A stretch of DNA of 64,000 nt. Origin: Vibrio maritimus (GTDB lineage: Bacteria > Pseudomonadota > Gammaproteobacteria > Enterobacterales > Vibrionaceae). Positions 55,070-63,989 of this stretch are shown in pieces. The stretch spans positions 1-64,000 of the forward strand of contig BBMT01000011.1 of the NCBI GenBank assembly GCA_000755425.1, in the 5' to 3' direction. The notes under the pieces were generated by a model. The model was not told the DNA's origin and searched no databases. It saw only the letters and a program-made list of their open reading frames with translations. How positions within the stretch are numbered: position 1 is the stretch's first letter; each line of letters starts with the position of its first letter. The position numbers and the translations under genes are program-made.

Positions 55070-55468
55070 TCAGTTTAGTACGTAGTATCCACGGCCTTGC
55101 ATGCAGTGACGGACAACTTGGTCTTTCTGCACTTTGTATTCTTCTGCCTGATGCCTCTTTTCCGCACCGTGTTTTAGTGCGCCACCAATCAAGCCAATGC
55201 CAGCGCCTACTTGAGCACCCTTAGTACCGCTTCCTCCTGAAATTGCACCGCCAGCTGCACCCAAAGCCGCGCCTTTTGCTGTAGAACCCAACATGTCTGA
55301 ACCTAGTGAGTTAGACTGCCCACTCTCGACGTTTTGACTGTATTGCTGACACTCGTACATATCAGCGTGATACTGCTCTTGGTCCACATTTTTGGTATCA
55401 ATGATGATATTGGCATTTGAAGCAGTGCTTAAACAAAGTAGTGTCGCGGCGATAATTGCTTTTTTCAT
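55070..55468 (-). CDS. Exported glycine-zipper protein
   Basis: A 132-residue protein with a signal peptide (residues 1-19, ending S-N-A) and a central glycine zipper (about 65-100: G-A-A-L-G-A-A-G-G-A-I-S-G-G, V-G-A-G-I-G-L-I-G-G-A). Two cysteines, in E-C-Q-Q-Y and H-C-M-Q-G-R-G-Y, resemble the YMGG/DUF1269-like surface proteins ending C-x-x-x-x-G-Y. It probably inserts in or spans a membrane. It follows pdxY by 10 bases and is likely co-transcribed with it. Confidence 0.78.
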   Translation of the reverse strand: MKKAIIAATLLCLSTASNANIIIDTKNVDQEQYHADMYECQQYSQNVESGQSNSLGSDMLGSTAKGAALGAAGGAISGGSGTKGAQVGAGIGLIGGALKHGAEKRHQAEEYKVQKDQVVRHCMQGRGYYVLN

Positions 55469-55478
55469 GAGCTTTTCC

Positions 55479-56336
55479 TTACGCTAGTTGAGTTGCACAA
55501 AAGCGATCTTTCGGATCGACAAGGCTTTGTTGTGCCGCCACAGTTTGAAGTTCCCACTCGTCACGTCTATGGGTCTCACGCAGTACTCCATAACAAGCGT
55601 TGTTTGCATGTTCAAACGCTTTAACCGGTGAAAGTTCGCTGAGAAGTCCAGCCGTAAATAGCGCGGAAATTAAGTCGCCAACACCAACAGGCTCTCGCTC
55701 AAAATCTAGGAATGGACGCTGAACCATATAGCAATGCCCCTCTGTCGCAAGCATCATGGTGAAGATATTGTTTGATATACCATGAAGGTGTTTAACAAGC
55801 ACAACCTTGGGTCCCAAAGTCAAAGCCTTTTTACACGCTCTCACGGCCTCTTGGAGAGAAGTGATCTTGATACCGGTAAATTGAGTAAGCTCAAATTGAT
55901 TTGGAATGATGACATCCGCGGTTGGCATCAGATGAGTAATTAACTCGTCGGTAATTTCTGGTTCTAAAATGCAGCCTTTCTCTGAATCACCCATGACTGG
56001 GTCGCACACATAGAGTGCATTTGGGTTTTCTTTTTTTACTTTGTTCACCAGCTTTAGTACTTCGTGTGCCTGTGCTGCACTGCCCATGTAACCCGATAAA
56101 ATTGCTTCACAGTCTTTAAGAGCACCAATCTTATTCAAGCCAAGCGTCAGTTCCCCAATGATACTCGGGTGAAATGCGTATCCAGTCCAACCCTGTTGGT
56201 ATTGTGTATGGTTTGAGAACTGAACGGTGTGAATTGGCCATACTTCAAAGCCAAGTCGTTGCAGTGGAAATACAGCTGAGCTGTTACCAGCACGTCCATA
56301 AACGACGTGTGATTGAATAGAGATAATACCTTTCAT
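55479..56336 (-). CDS. pdxY: Pyridoxal kinase PdxY
   Basis: Phosphorylates pyridoxal in vitamin B6 salvage. The 285-residue protein has the PdxY/PdxK marks I-Q-S-H-V-V-Y-G-R-A-G-N-S-S-A-V-F-P, L-S-G-Y-M-G-S, V-C-D-P-V-M-G-D, I-P-N-Q-F-E-L-T and the ribokinase-family anion hole G-V-G-D-L-I-S-A-L-F. It is next to aspD, a PLP enzyme, although a terminator lies between them. First gene of a two-gene unit with the glycine-zipper protein. Confidence 0.92.
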   Translation of the reverse strand: MKGIISIQSHVVYGRAGNSSAVFPLQRLGFEVWPIHTVQFSNHTQYQQGWTGYAFHPSIIGELTLGLNKIGALKDCEAILSGYMGSAAQAHEVLKLVNKVKKENPNALYVCDPVMGDSEKGCILEPEITDELITHLMPTADVIIPNQFELTQFTGIKITSLQEAVRACKKALTLGPKVVLVKHLHGISNNIFTMMLATEGHCYMVQRPFLDFEREPVGVGDLISALFTAGLLSELSPVKAFEHANNACYGVLRETHRRDEWELQTVAAQQSLVDPKDRFCATQLA

Positions 56337-56395
56337 AGCGTACTTCTTCTTTTAATCGAAAAGCCAACCGAATGCTTTTCATGTAAAGGGAAAAA

Positions 56396-56419
56396 TTAAG
56401 CCTCGCAGACGAGGCTTAA
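56396..56419 (-). terminator. Terminator of aspT-aspD
   Basis: TTAAGCCTCG / CGAGGCTTAA, a perfect 10-bp stem with a 4-base loop, followed on the minus strand by TTTTTCCC, 7 bases after the aspD stop. Confidence 0.85.
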
Positions 56420-56425
56420 GGCTGT

Positions 56426-58011
56426 TTATTGAGCCATGAACTCTTGGAAGTACTCATCAAGTACTCGGCGAGTTTCGCGGCCAATCAACTCATACTCGTG
56501 GTGAGTTAGGTTAGCGAGTGACACACGTACCGATGCGTGTACCACATCGAAGCCTTTACCCGGAAGCAAGATAACACCGGTTTCGTGAGCAAGGCGGAAC
56601 AAGAAGTCTTTACCCTTGTTGCTTGCTTTGAACCACTCAACGAACTCGTCGCCGTAAAGCTTGCCACCTAGCGTGTCTAGCTCAAGTAGGGTGTAGTAAT
56701 CCACACGATCTTTGTCTTCTTCAACAGTGATGCCCATGTTTTCGTAAAGCGTGTTGAAGCGCTCACGGATGATGCGTTTACAAGCCTCTTTGTAGTTGTC
56801 TTCTAAATCCATTAGGCAGTTTAGAGAGAACATCGCCATTTGAACTTGTTGTGGTAGCGATAGACCGCAGTGTGGTTAAGCGCTACTGCACGGCTGTCAG
56901 CAACGATGCGGTCGATGAATTTAATGTCGCGCGGTGTTGGAGTCAGTGTTTTGTAACGGTCATCAAGCTGAAGCTGCTGTGCTTCTGGTAGTGCACGCAT
57001 CGCATCATCAAACACGTTGTTGTCTTGAATCGCGATAGTGCCTAGACGCCAACCTGTTGCACCGAAGTATTTTGAGAATGAGTACACACAAAGCGTGTTG
57101 TATGGCAGTTTTGCAAATAGCGATACAAAGTTATCTGCGAATGTGCCGTACACGTCATCAGTAATGATGAATAGGTCTTTACGCTTCTCTTCAACAAATG
57201 AAGTTAGGCGGTCTAGCGTGTCGTAAGAGAACTTCACAGACGCTGGGTTTGCAGGGTTCACGACACACAGCAGTTTGATTTGCTCGTCAGCTAGCTTTTC
57301 AATCTCAGATTGAGGAAGCTGCCATGTTTTCTCGTCTAGACGGATTTCTACGATTTCCAGCTCGTACTCAGAAAGCTCTGGGATTTCTAGGTACGGAGTG
57401 AAGATAGGTGTAGTCAGTGCAACCTTGTCACCTTTCTTCAACAGACCATTGTGGAACATGGTTTGGAAAGTGTAGGTCATTGACGCAGTGCCGCCTTCAG
57501 TTGCGAATAGGTCAAAGTTAGTCGTGGTTGGCATAGGGCCGTACATCTCTTCTGCGATGTATTGCTTAACCACTTTTTCGATGTTCACTAGCATGCGAGG
57601 GGGAACAGGGTAGTTACAGCCAAGGAATGCTAGTACTAATTCGTTAAGGAACTCTTGCTTGTCGATACCTAAGCGGTCTTTTGCATAGCTTAGTGCTTTT
57701 TCTAAGAAACGAACGCCTTCAGAGTCGCCTGCGTTACTTACGAACGTATCGAAACGCTCAACGATGCCTTTACCATCTGGGATGCCGCCGAAGCCTGCAT
57801 CTAGGTAAGCGTAGTTACGCTCAGCTTCTTGCATTGCGAAGTCACCCAAGCGAAGGAAAGCGTGACGAGGTAGCGTAGCTAGGAAGTTAGGGTTACCACG
57901 GCCAGCATCCATCAGCATGCGGTCTGGAGTCGTTTTTGCCACTTCGATGAGTTTGTCTTTAAGTTCAAATGGGCTTAGGTTTTCGAATTGTGAGAAGTCG
58001 ATGTTAGACAT
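56426..58011 (-). CDS. aspD: Aspartate 4-decarboxylase (frame broken once)
   Basis: PLP enzyme converting L-aspartate to L-alanine and CO2, with some transaminase activity. Fold type I marks: D-A-G-R-G-N-P-N-F near the N-terminus, N-P-A-N-P-A-S-V-K, D-D-V-Y-G-T-F and the PLP lysine in Y-S-F-S-K-Y-F-G-A-T-G-W-R-L-G. A missing G near 56872 (ACTGCGGTC for ACTGCGGGTC) splits off the C-terminal third; repaired it reads A-G-L-S-L-P-Q-Q-V-Q-M-A and gives about 528 residues, the AspD length. It is co-transcribed with aspT. Together they exchange aspartate for alanine and consume a cytosolic proton per cycle. Confidence 0.93.
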
Positions 58012-58120
58012 AATAAATTACCTTCAATTTGTTTATCTGTTAGCAAACGAACAGGTTCGTTTAGCTGAAATTGGGTTAAAAAGGCGGGACAGAACACTCC
58101 CGCTCATTTCAATTAATGCG

Positions 58121-59835
58121 TTACATTGGGACGTTGGTAGTAATGATGCCAACGATGATTGGTCCCCATAGTGTGAGCAGTACGTTTGCTACTGCGTAAG
58201 TCACGGTGAAGGCGAATACTGGAGATGAGTTACCTGCTTTCTCTAGTAGCGCAGCAAATGCTGGGTTGGCACTTCGACCACCACTCACGGCTGCTAGGCC
58301 TTCAATTGGGTTGCGAATTTTCAGTACGTAGTAAGACACGAAGAAACCGATGAACTGAGGAATCAATGTCACACCAAACCCTAGGAATAGAAGTGACAAA
58401 CCGTGCTCTTGGATTGTGCTTACTGCTTGTGGACCTGCTTCTAGACCAACGATGCCGACGAAGATAGCCAGACCGAAGTCGCGTAGAAAGTTAGACGCAC
58501 CAACAGGGAATGAAGCCACACTTGGCTTTTTGCTGCGCAACCAGCCGAACATTAGGCCAGAAATCAAACACCCAGCACCGGAGCCGATAGTGACCGGGAT
58601 GCCCGCAATCTTGAAGCTGATCATGCCGATAAGAATACCGACCGCCATACCAAGACCGAACATGACGTAGTCAGTCACAACACTTGAGCCAAGGCGTTTA
58701 CCAATGTTGCTCTCAACTTTGTTGATGTCTGTTGGTTTACCTGTCAACTGAATGATGTCGTTTTTCTGAACAACAAGGTTTTCAGTTACTTCAATAGAGT
58801 TGCCGCCACGGATATAGTCTGTAACGTATACACCGCGAAGGGCATCTGCATTTGACTCTTGTTTAACCTGCTTAAGCGTTTTGCCAATAAGCTTTTTGTC
58901 TGTCGCAATTAGCTGACGGTTTTCTTCGATAAGCGTGAATTTTTCGTCTAGGTCGACAACTTCTTGCTCTAGGTGTTTCGCGAACTTGTTCACGCTTTTC
59001 GGCGACCAGTGACAACGATGACGTCACCTTCATTGATTGCTGTGAATTTCTCTAGCTCAATCTCTTTGCCGTCACGTTCGATAACTTCGATGGCAACGTC
59101 TACAAGTTTTTCGTTTACTTGAGCGATGGTTTTGCCATATACGCTGCAAGAGTTAGTCACTTGGAATGCACGAGACTCTAGTTGTGAAATCGCGTTAAAC
59201 TCACCTGGGTTAAGCTCAGGTTTGCCGCCAGACATTTTCTCAGCAAGCTTGATAGCTTCGCCTCGGATGTCCCATTTCATCATGGTTGGGATAATCCAAG
59301 TCACCATTAGGATTGGGCCTAGAGAACCGAAGATGTATGTTACCGCGTAACCTACTGCAACGTTGGTTTGCATGATGTGTTTCGCTTCTTCAGTCACACC
59401 AGCTAATTTGCTGATTGCGTCACCAGCAGTACCGATGATTGCTGACTGAGTTAGACCACCTGCTGCAAGACCTGCTGCTGTACCACGGTCAAGGTCGAAG
59501 AACCACGCTGCCGCCAGAACACATAGAAGGCCTGAGACCGTCATTACAACAGCCGACATCAAAATGTTGATGGTTCTGAAGTTTAGTGCGCTAAAGAATT
59601 GCGGACCGCCTTGGAAACCTACAGCATAAATAAATAGTGCGAAGAAAATACTCTTAACACCTGGGTCGATATGAACACCAAATTGACCAATGAGTACGCC
59701 CATTAATAGTGTGCCTGCGACACCACCAAGAACGAAACGTCCAATTGTAATTTTACCCACCAAATAACCTAATGATAGGGTAATAAATAAAGCAATAAAT
59801 GGTGAGCTTTGAATTAATGTATGAACAAAGTCCAT
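58121..59835 (-). CDS. aspT: Aspartate:alanine antiporter AspT (frame broken once)
   Basis: Electrogenic exchanger of the AAE family importing aspartate and exporting alanine. Layout: N-terminal helices (residues about 10-180), a central cytosolic region with two TrkA-C-like segments (about 215-370), then C-terminal helices. The duplicated family motifs are visible (G-F-Q-G-G-P-Q-F-F, G-L-T-Q-S-A; then G-L-E-A-G-P-Q-A, G-G-R-S-A-N-P-A-F-A). The printed frame stops at G-R-R-K-A near 58990. One more A in the A-run gives R-R-K-S-V-N-K-F and a single protein of about 571 residues. It is first gene of aspT-aspD, driven by promoter E. Confidence 0.92.
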
Positions 59836-59932
59836 AAACTAGCTCCGGTTGATTTTACTAAGTTAATAAGTTTTCGTCCGTGAGTGTTGTGTGCATTCTT
59901 TGCGAATCAAGCTATGTTGTCTTGATGTGGTA

Positions 59933-59985
59933 ATAATAATTCGATTCAATAAAATGAATAAATCACGTTTGTAGGATGAACTCCT
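59933..59985 (-). promoter_or_regulatory. Promoter E of the six-member family
   Basis: Core ATCCTACAAACGTGATT (59977-59961), exactly 22 bases, then TATTAT (59938-59933). AGGAG (59985-59981) gives a weaker upstream arm. The predicted leader to aspT is about 90 bases. The remaining gene-free stretch 59986-60132 holds an unexplained GGAGGATTTTATG start-like sequence followed by an 8-codon frame (60013) and the T-rich repeat noted separately. Confidence 0.75.
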
Positions 59986-60078
59986 CGTCAGTAGAGTTTT
60001 TGGAGGATTTTATGATGAAAATCTCCGTAACTGATTGATGTTTATAACCTAGCTATTCATCCACTTTTTCATGTAAAC

Positions 60079-60113
60079 CGTGTTTTTTAATTGTTTTTTT
60101 AATTGTTTTTTTG
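60079..60113. repeat. T-rich short direct repeat
   Basis: Three copies of a unit of about 12 bases, T6-7 followed by AATTG (the last copy ending GATGG), lie upstream of promoter E. Such homopolymer arrays are prone to slippage and may be bent DNA; no function is evident. Confidence 0.6.
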
Positions 60114-60132
60114 ATGGTTGATAGGCAGGAAT

Positions 60133-60167
60133 AAAAGAAGCCTCGCTATTATAGCGAGGCTTCTTTT
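60133..60167. terminator. Terminator of the AaeXAB-like operon
   Basis: AAAAGAAGCCTCGCTA / TAGCGAGGCTTCTTTT, a perfect 16-bp stem with a 3-base loop. It is usable on both strands and lies 14 bases after the FUSC gene stop. Confidence 0.9.
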
Positions 60168-60180
60168 AAAATGAGTGAAT

Positions 60181-61545
60181 CTATCTTTGTTCTAAGTGAA
60201 TTAAGTCTATGTAGAACTTAGCAAGCGCTAAAGATAGAAAAACAAAGATCACCATGATGAGTGGTGTTTGTATATCAAAGTTTGGCGTTAAATGTAATGT
60301 TCCGTTGGTGAGAACAACGAGCATCTGTGGCCCTATTATTTTTTGAAGAGGCTGTTTAAATACGTCGCATCCAATCGACATAATCATTAAGTTTGAAAAA
60401 TAGAAGATGGCTAACTGCCATGCTTCTGTGAGCGAGGGTAGAATCAACACAAACTGTAGCAAGACGAAAGTTGCAAAAATAATGAATCCTAAAATGACAT
60501 TATTGATATACGGTTTCGGCATCGAGGTCATTGCATTAGCCATGACGCAGGCAAGCATCGGGAAGACAGTTCCACCGGGGATTGCCAAGTATATCCAAAG
60601 CAGAAACGCCGATATGATCACGCAAACATTTTGCGCGACGACAACAAGCCTTTGCTGATAGTTAGTGAATAATGTCAGACTACGTTTAGTCGCTTTATAA
60701 AGCGTTTCATTATCCCATGCAGAATCTAGTAATAGGGTATACAAATCATCGCGACTAAGCTGATCGATGCTGTTTTTGTTAACAGTCTGATGCAGCTCAG
60801 CGCATCGATGACTGTGCCAATCGAGGTCAAACAACTCTGTTTGTTCTAGTCGATCGGCCGACTCGATAAAAGACGCCAATACGATGCGATACTTATCAAC
60901 GTTGCTTTTCAAGTCATAACTCCCGTGAAGTGGCAGCGCAAGTAGTGACTTTGCTCGTTCAATGTCTGCTTTAAGCGTATTCAGTTCGAGCTCTTTACTA
61001 TGGCCGAATCGATAATCGACGATAATTTTTCGGTATTGCTTCACCAGAGTGGCGAACTGCTCAAAAATTAAGTCTTCCGTTTTTTGTGGCCATAGAAAGC
61101 TATAAACAAAGGTGAACACCAATACACCGAGAATCGTCTCTTGCACTCGGGTAATTGCCATATTGAATGTCGTGACATTGTCAAAGTTGCCGACAAAAGC
61201 AATCAGAGTACATACGACGAATGCCATTTTGAATAGGTAGCCGTGGTGAAGACAACCGCCTAAATAGATAAGGATCGCCGCGACGATTACAAAGGTAGTG
61301 ACGAAGAGAGTTGGGTCTTGAGGAAATAAAGACACCAATATGAACGCTAGAATAGCACCAATGGCAGCGCCCAAAATACGTTCTCGCCCCGTCTTCAAGG
61401 AGTGACCAAAAGATTCGTGGGTAGACAGAATTATAACGGTAGTAGCAGCCCAGTAAGGTTTTTCCCATCCAAACGATAACGCTAGCAAGAGTGCTAGCGG
61501 TACCGAAATAGACAGTTTTAGAGCATTATGCATATCAATCTTCAT
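60181..61545 (-). CDS. FUSC-family (AaeB/YccS-like) inner-membrane efflux protein
   Basis: A 454-residue membrane protein with an N-terminal helix bundle (residues about 10-160), a cytosolic helical middle (about 165-300) and a second bundle (about 305-445), the duplicated FUSC arrangement of aromatic-acid exporters such as AaeB. Marks include W-E-K-P-Y-W-A-A-T-T-V-I-I-L, R-E-R-I-L-G-A-A-I-G-A and R-V-Q-E-T-I-L-G. It is shorter than E. coli AaeB (about 655). It is coupled to the upstream adaptor gene (3-base gap) and a DUF1656 gene, the aaeXAB order. Substrate unknown; weak organic acids are plausible. Confidence 0.85.
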   Translation of the reverse strand: MKIDMHNALKLSISVPLALLLALSFGWEKPYWAATTVIILSTHESFGHSLKTGRERILGAAIGAILAFILVSLFPQDPTLFVTTFVIVAAILIYLGGCLHHGYLFKMAFVVCTLIAFVGNFDNVTTFNMAITRVQETILGVLVFTFVYSFLWPQKTEDLIFEQFATLVKQYRKIIVDYRFGHSKELELNTLKADIERAKSLLALPLHGSYDLKSNVDKYRIVLASFIESADRLEQTELFDLDWHSHRCAELHQTVNKNSIDQLSRDDLYTLLLDSAWDNETLYKATKRSLTLFTNYQQRLVVVAQNVCVIISAFLLWIYLAIPGGTVFPMLACVMANAMTSMPKPYINNVILGFIIFATFVLLQFVLILPSLTEAWQLAIFYFSNLMIMSIGCDVFKQPLQKIIGPQMLVVLTNGTLHLTPNFDIQTPLIMVIFVFLSLALAKFYIDLIHLEQR

Positions 61546-61548
61546 GTT

Positions 61549-62422
61549 CTACTCAGCCTGTTGATGTTTGCTCACTAAAACAGATGCCGTTGCACCGACG
61601 ATCAATTGAATGTCTTCGGGTGGGTTATCCAACTTTACCTGCACTGGAATACGCTGCGCTAAACGGATCCACTGAAAGTTGGGGTTTACGTTTGGTAGAA
61701 GGAAGGATCCAGTACTGCCATCGGCTTTGGAAATACCGTACCCTAGGCTTCTCACATGACCGGCCAACGGGCGATTGGGGTGAGACATAAGCGTTACCTG
61801 AGCTAGCGAGCCTGTACGAATATGGCGAAGATCAGTCTCTTCAAAAAAGCCTTCTACCCAAAAACTGTCATCGTCAATCAAAGCGACAACAGGTTGGTTA
61901 GCTACAACCTGAGATCCTTCTTGAAGGTTTAAATTAGTAATGTAACCGTCAGTTGGAGCTGTCACCGCAGTGAACTCAAGATTCAAGGATGCAGCCTCGT
62001 ATCCAGCTTCAGCAGCTTTTACGTTTGCACGAGAAGTCTGTACATCGTTAGCGAGGTTGTTGAGTGTCAAAACGGGGACTGCGCCAGGTTTGCGACGTTC
62101 AAGCTCAACCGAACGCTTCTCTTCATTGATAGCGCGTTCAAGAAGCGCTTTAGCTTGAAGAAGGTTCGCGTAGGCTTGATCTTTTGCTGCCTCAAAGGTG
62201 CTTGTCGATTTTAAATAGAACATCGCCTTTTTTAACGTGACTGTTATCTTCGACATTGAGGTCGATTACTGGCCCGGTAACGCGTGGCGTGATTTGAATA
62301 ATGTCAGCGCGAACCTGACCATCCCGTGTCCATGGGTTTTCGATGTAACTTGCGTAGTTGTCATAGGTGAAATAACCAGCAATAGCTAAAACAGCAATGG
62401 TAGTGATGAGTTTCTTTAACAC
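61549..62422 (-). CDS. HlyD/AaeA-type membrane fusion protein (frame broken once)
   Basis: Periplasmic adaptor of the FUSC-type pump. An N-terminal anchor (L-I-T-T-I-A-V-L-A-I-A-G-Y-F) is followed by W-T-R-D-G-Q-V-R-A-D and I-T-P-R-V-T-G-P-V, a short alpha-hairpin, F-T-A-V-T-A-P-T-D-G-Y-I-T-N-L and F-F-E-E-T-D-L, all typical of AaeA/EmrA-like adaptors. Near 62205 two C residues appear lost (GACAAGC for GACCCAAGC, I-D-P-S-T-F-E), splitting the frame. Restored length is about 291 residues. GTG 62422 has AAAGG 8 bases upstream. Confidence 0.83.
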
Positions 62423-62441
62423 GGGAAAACCTTTCTTTGAA

Positions 62442-62666
62442 TTACGACCAAACGATATATTTGTTGAGTAGAACCACGTAAACCGCAGCGATAGCAATTT
62501 CGACTAATGCATAGCCGGCAAAGTGTCGATGCCATTTTCGGTTCACAATGAACTTACTTGTAATTAGGGCTAACAGATAACCACATGCACAAGTGAGCAA
62601 AAGAGGAGGAAAATAGATTCCCCCAAACTCGAGCTCGTGAGGCATGCTGAACGACAGCTCATTCAT
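62442..62666 (-). CDS. DUF1656 small membrane protein (AaeX-like)
   Basis: A 74-residue protein with two hydrophobic segments and the DUF1656 pattern P-H-E-L-E-F-G-G-I-Y-F-P-P-L-L. DUF1656 proteins (AaeX in E. coli) precede the adaptor and FUSC genes in aromatic-acid efflux operons, as here. The ATG at 62666 gives the family start N-E-L-S-F; the frame extends upstream to a TTG at 62687. It is first gene of the operon, with promoter F about 80 bases upstream. Confidence 0.85.
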   Translation of the reverse strand: MNELSFSMPHELEFGGIYFPPLLLTCACGYLLALITSKFIVNRKWHRHFAGYALVEIAIAAVYVVLLNKYIVWS

Positions 62667-62743
62667 AGTGTGATTCGCCTTTTTCAAATAGTGATTTCGT
62701 ATCAGAAAAGGAAGTGAAGAAGGCTGATACGTTGATGAATCCT

Positions 62744-62796
62744 AGGCTAATCGGGACGAGTGTTTTCAATAAATCGCTTTTGTAGGATCGTACCCT
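62744..62796 (-). promoter_or_regulatory. Promoter F of the six-member family
   Basis: Core ATCCTACAAAAGCGATT (62788-62772), exactly 22 bases, then TAGCCT (62749-62744), the weakest -10 of the six. AGGGT (62796-62792) and ATCCT form the upstream dyad. It directs transcription into the DUF1656-adaptor-FUSC operon, whose first start is 78 bases beyond the -10. It also lies 112 bases from the divergent DJ-1-type gene. Confidence 0.72.
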
Positions 62797-62907
62797 CCGT
62801 TTGGGCTAACACTTTGTTCAACAAAGAATAGTTTTAGACGAAGAAGTTGAAATTTTTGCTAGAACTGAATAGTGTTGATAACAGGAAATTAACAAAGGAC
62901 GGTTGAG

Positions 62908-63501
62908 ATGAACATTGGGATTTATATCTACAAAGACGTAGAGGTATTGGATTTCTCAGGCCCGTTCGAGGTGTTTTCTACGGCAAATCGATTTTTGCCT
63001 GATGAAGAGAAGTGGAATGTGAGTTTACTTTCAAACAACCACGGTGCAGTGAGTGCGCGAGGCGGTTTTAATGTTCAATCGGATTACTCGATCCTTAGCC
63101 ATCCCAAGCTTGATGTTGTCATCGTTCCAGGCGGTATTCATGAACCAGAAATGACCAACCTGAAGTCCATTGACTGGATCGCTAAAGTCGCACAAGAGGC
63201 TGACTTGGTCGCTTCGGTGTGTACCGGCGCCTTTCTGTTGGCGAAAGCAGGAGTAATAACCGATCAAACGGTCACTACGCATTGGGAAGACCAAAGCGAT
63301 TTGAAAGCTAAGTTCCCAAACTTGACGGTTAAATCCGGTGTTCGTTGGGTTGATTTGGGTGGCTTGGTAACATCAGGCGGAATATCAGCCGGTATTGATA
63401 TGAGCTTGAGACTTGTGGAAAAGCTAAAAGGCAGGGAAATAGCACTGAAAACGGCAAAACAGATGGAGTTTGATTGGAATGAGGATGGGGAGGTTTTATG
63501 A
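62908..63501 (+). CDS. DJ-1/PfpI-family protein
   Basis: A 197-residue class I glutamine-amidotransferase-like protein. The nucleophilic elbow S-V-C-T-G-A-F-L-L-A-K-A-G carries the conserved cysteine, with V-I-V-P-G-G-I-H-E-P before it and T-T-H-W-E-D and S-G-G-I-S-A-G-I-D after. This pattern (isonitrile hydratase/AraC-N-terminal-like branch) is seen in stand-alone hydratases and stress proteins; the reaction here is unknown. It diverges from the efflux operon and overlaps the following GNAT by 4 bases. Confidence 0.85.
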   Translation: MNIGIYIYKDVEVLDFSGPFEVFSTANRFLPDEEKWNVSLLSNNHGAVSARGGFNVQSDYSILSHPKLDVVIVPGGIHEPEMTNLKSIDWIAKVAQEADLVASVCTGAFLLAKAGVITDQTVTTHWEDQSDLKAKFPNLTVKSGVRWVDLGGLVTSGGISAGIDMSLRLVEKLKGREIALKTAKQMEFDWNEDGEVL

Positions 63502-63989
63502 CTTTAGTGATTAGACAAATCGAGGTTCCCATTACTGAAGAGTTAGTTAATCTCTCTGTTGATGAAAGCCAACTTCCTTTCGTGGGAATTACTTCAGAAA
63601 TTGTCCAAACGAGTTTATCTAAACCTCTAGAGACGCAGTGGATCATTTATTCCAATGATATAGCGGTAGGGTTCTTTTTACTCGATCAAGATTATGCCAA
63701 TACGATGAAGGATGCACCTGCCGGTGCGGTAGGCTTACGTGCATACTTTATAGACCAGCGCTATCAGGGGCTTGGTCTAGCGAAGTCGTCTCTTAGTTTG
63801 ATTACTGACCAGTTTCATTCTTGGCTTAACATAGCGCCGTGTGAGCTGTATTTAACAGTGAACTGCAAGAACACGGTTGCCTATCAGTTGTACCAAAAGG
63901 TAGGTTTTGAGGATACAGAGGAGCTGTATTTAGGGGGAGCAGCTGGTCCGCAGCACATTATGTGCTTCAAATCAAAGAAACCCCGCTAG
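63498..63989 (+). CDS. GNAT-family N-acetyltransferase
   Basis: A 163-residue acetyltransferase: V-G-F-F-L-L-D-Q-D, V-G-L-R-A-Y-F-I-D-Q-R-Y-Q-G-L-G-L-A-K-S-S-L (acetyl-CoA loop Q-G-L-G-L-A) and T-V-N-C-K-N-T-V-A-Y-Q-L-Y-Q-K-V-G-F. Its ATG overlaps the stop of the DJ-1-type gene (ATGA), so the pair is translationally coupled and may act in one modification or detoxification step (inference). Substrate unknown. The stop lies 11 bases from the window end. Confidence 0.85.
   Translation: MTLVIRQIEVPITEELVNLSVDESQLPFVGITSEIVQTSLSKPLETQWIIYSNDIAVGFFLLDQDYANTMKDAPAGAVGLRAYFIDQRYQGLGLAKSSLSLITDQFHSWLNIAPCELYLTVNCKNTVAYQLYQKVGFEDTEELYLGGAAGPQHIMCFKSKKPR

Noticed and set aside
58990..58993. Two separate AspT-like genes overlapping by four bases
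   Set aside because: Each half is an incomplete AspT. The A-run at the join and the family length support one gene with a frame error.
60013..60039. Eight-codon frame after GGAGGATTTT
   Set aside because: Too short to support as a gene, and no downstream gene on that strand to act as a leader for.
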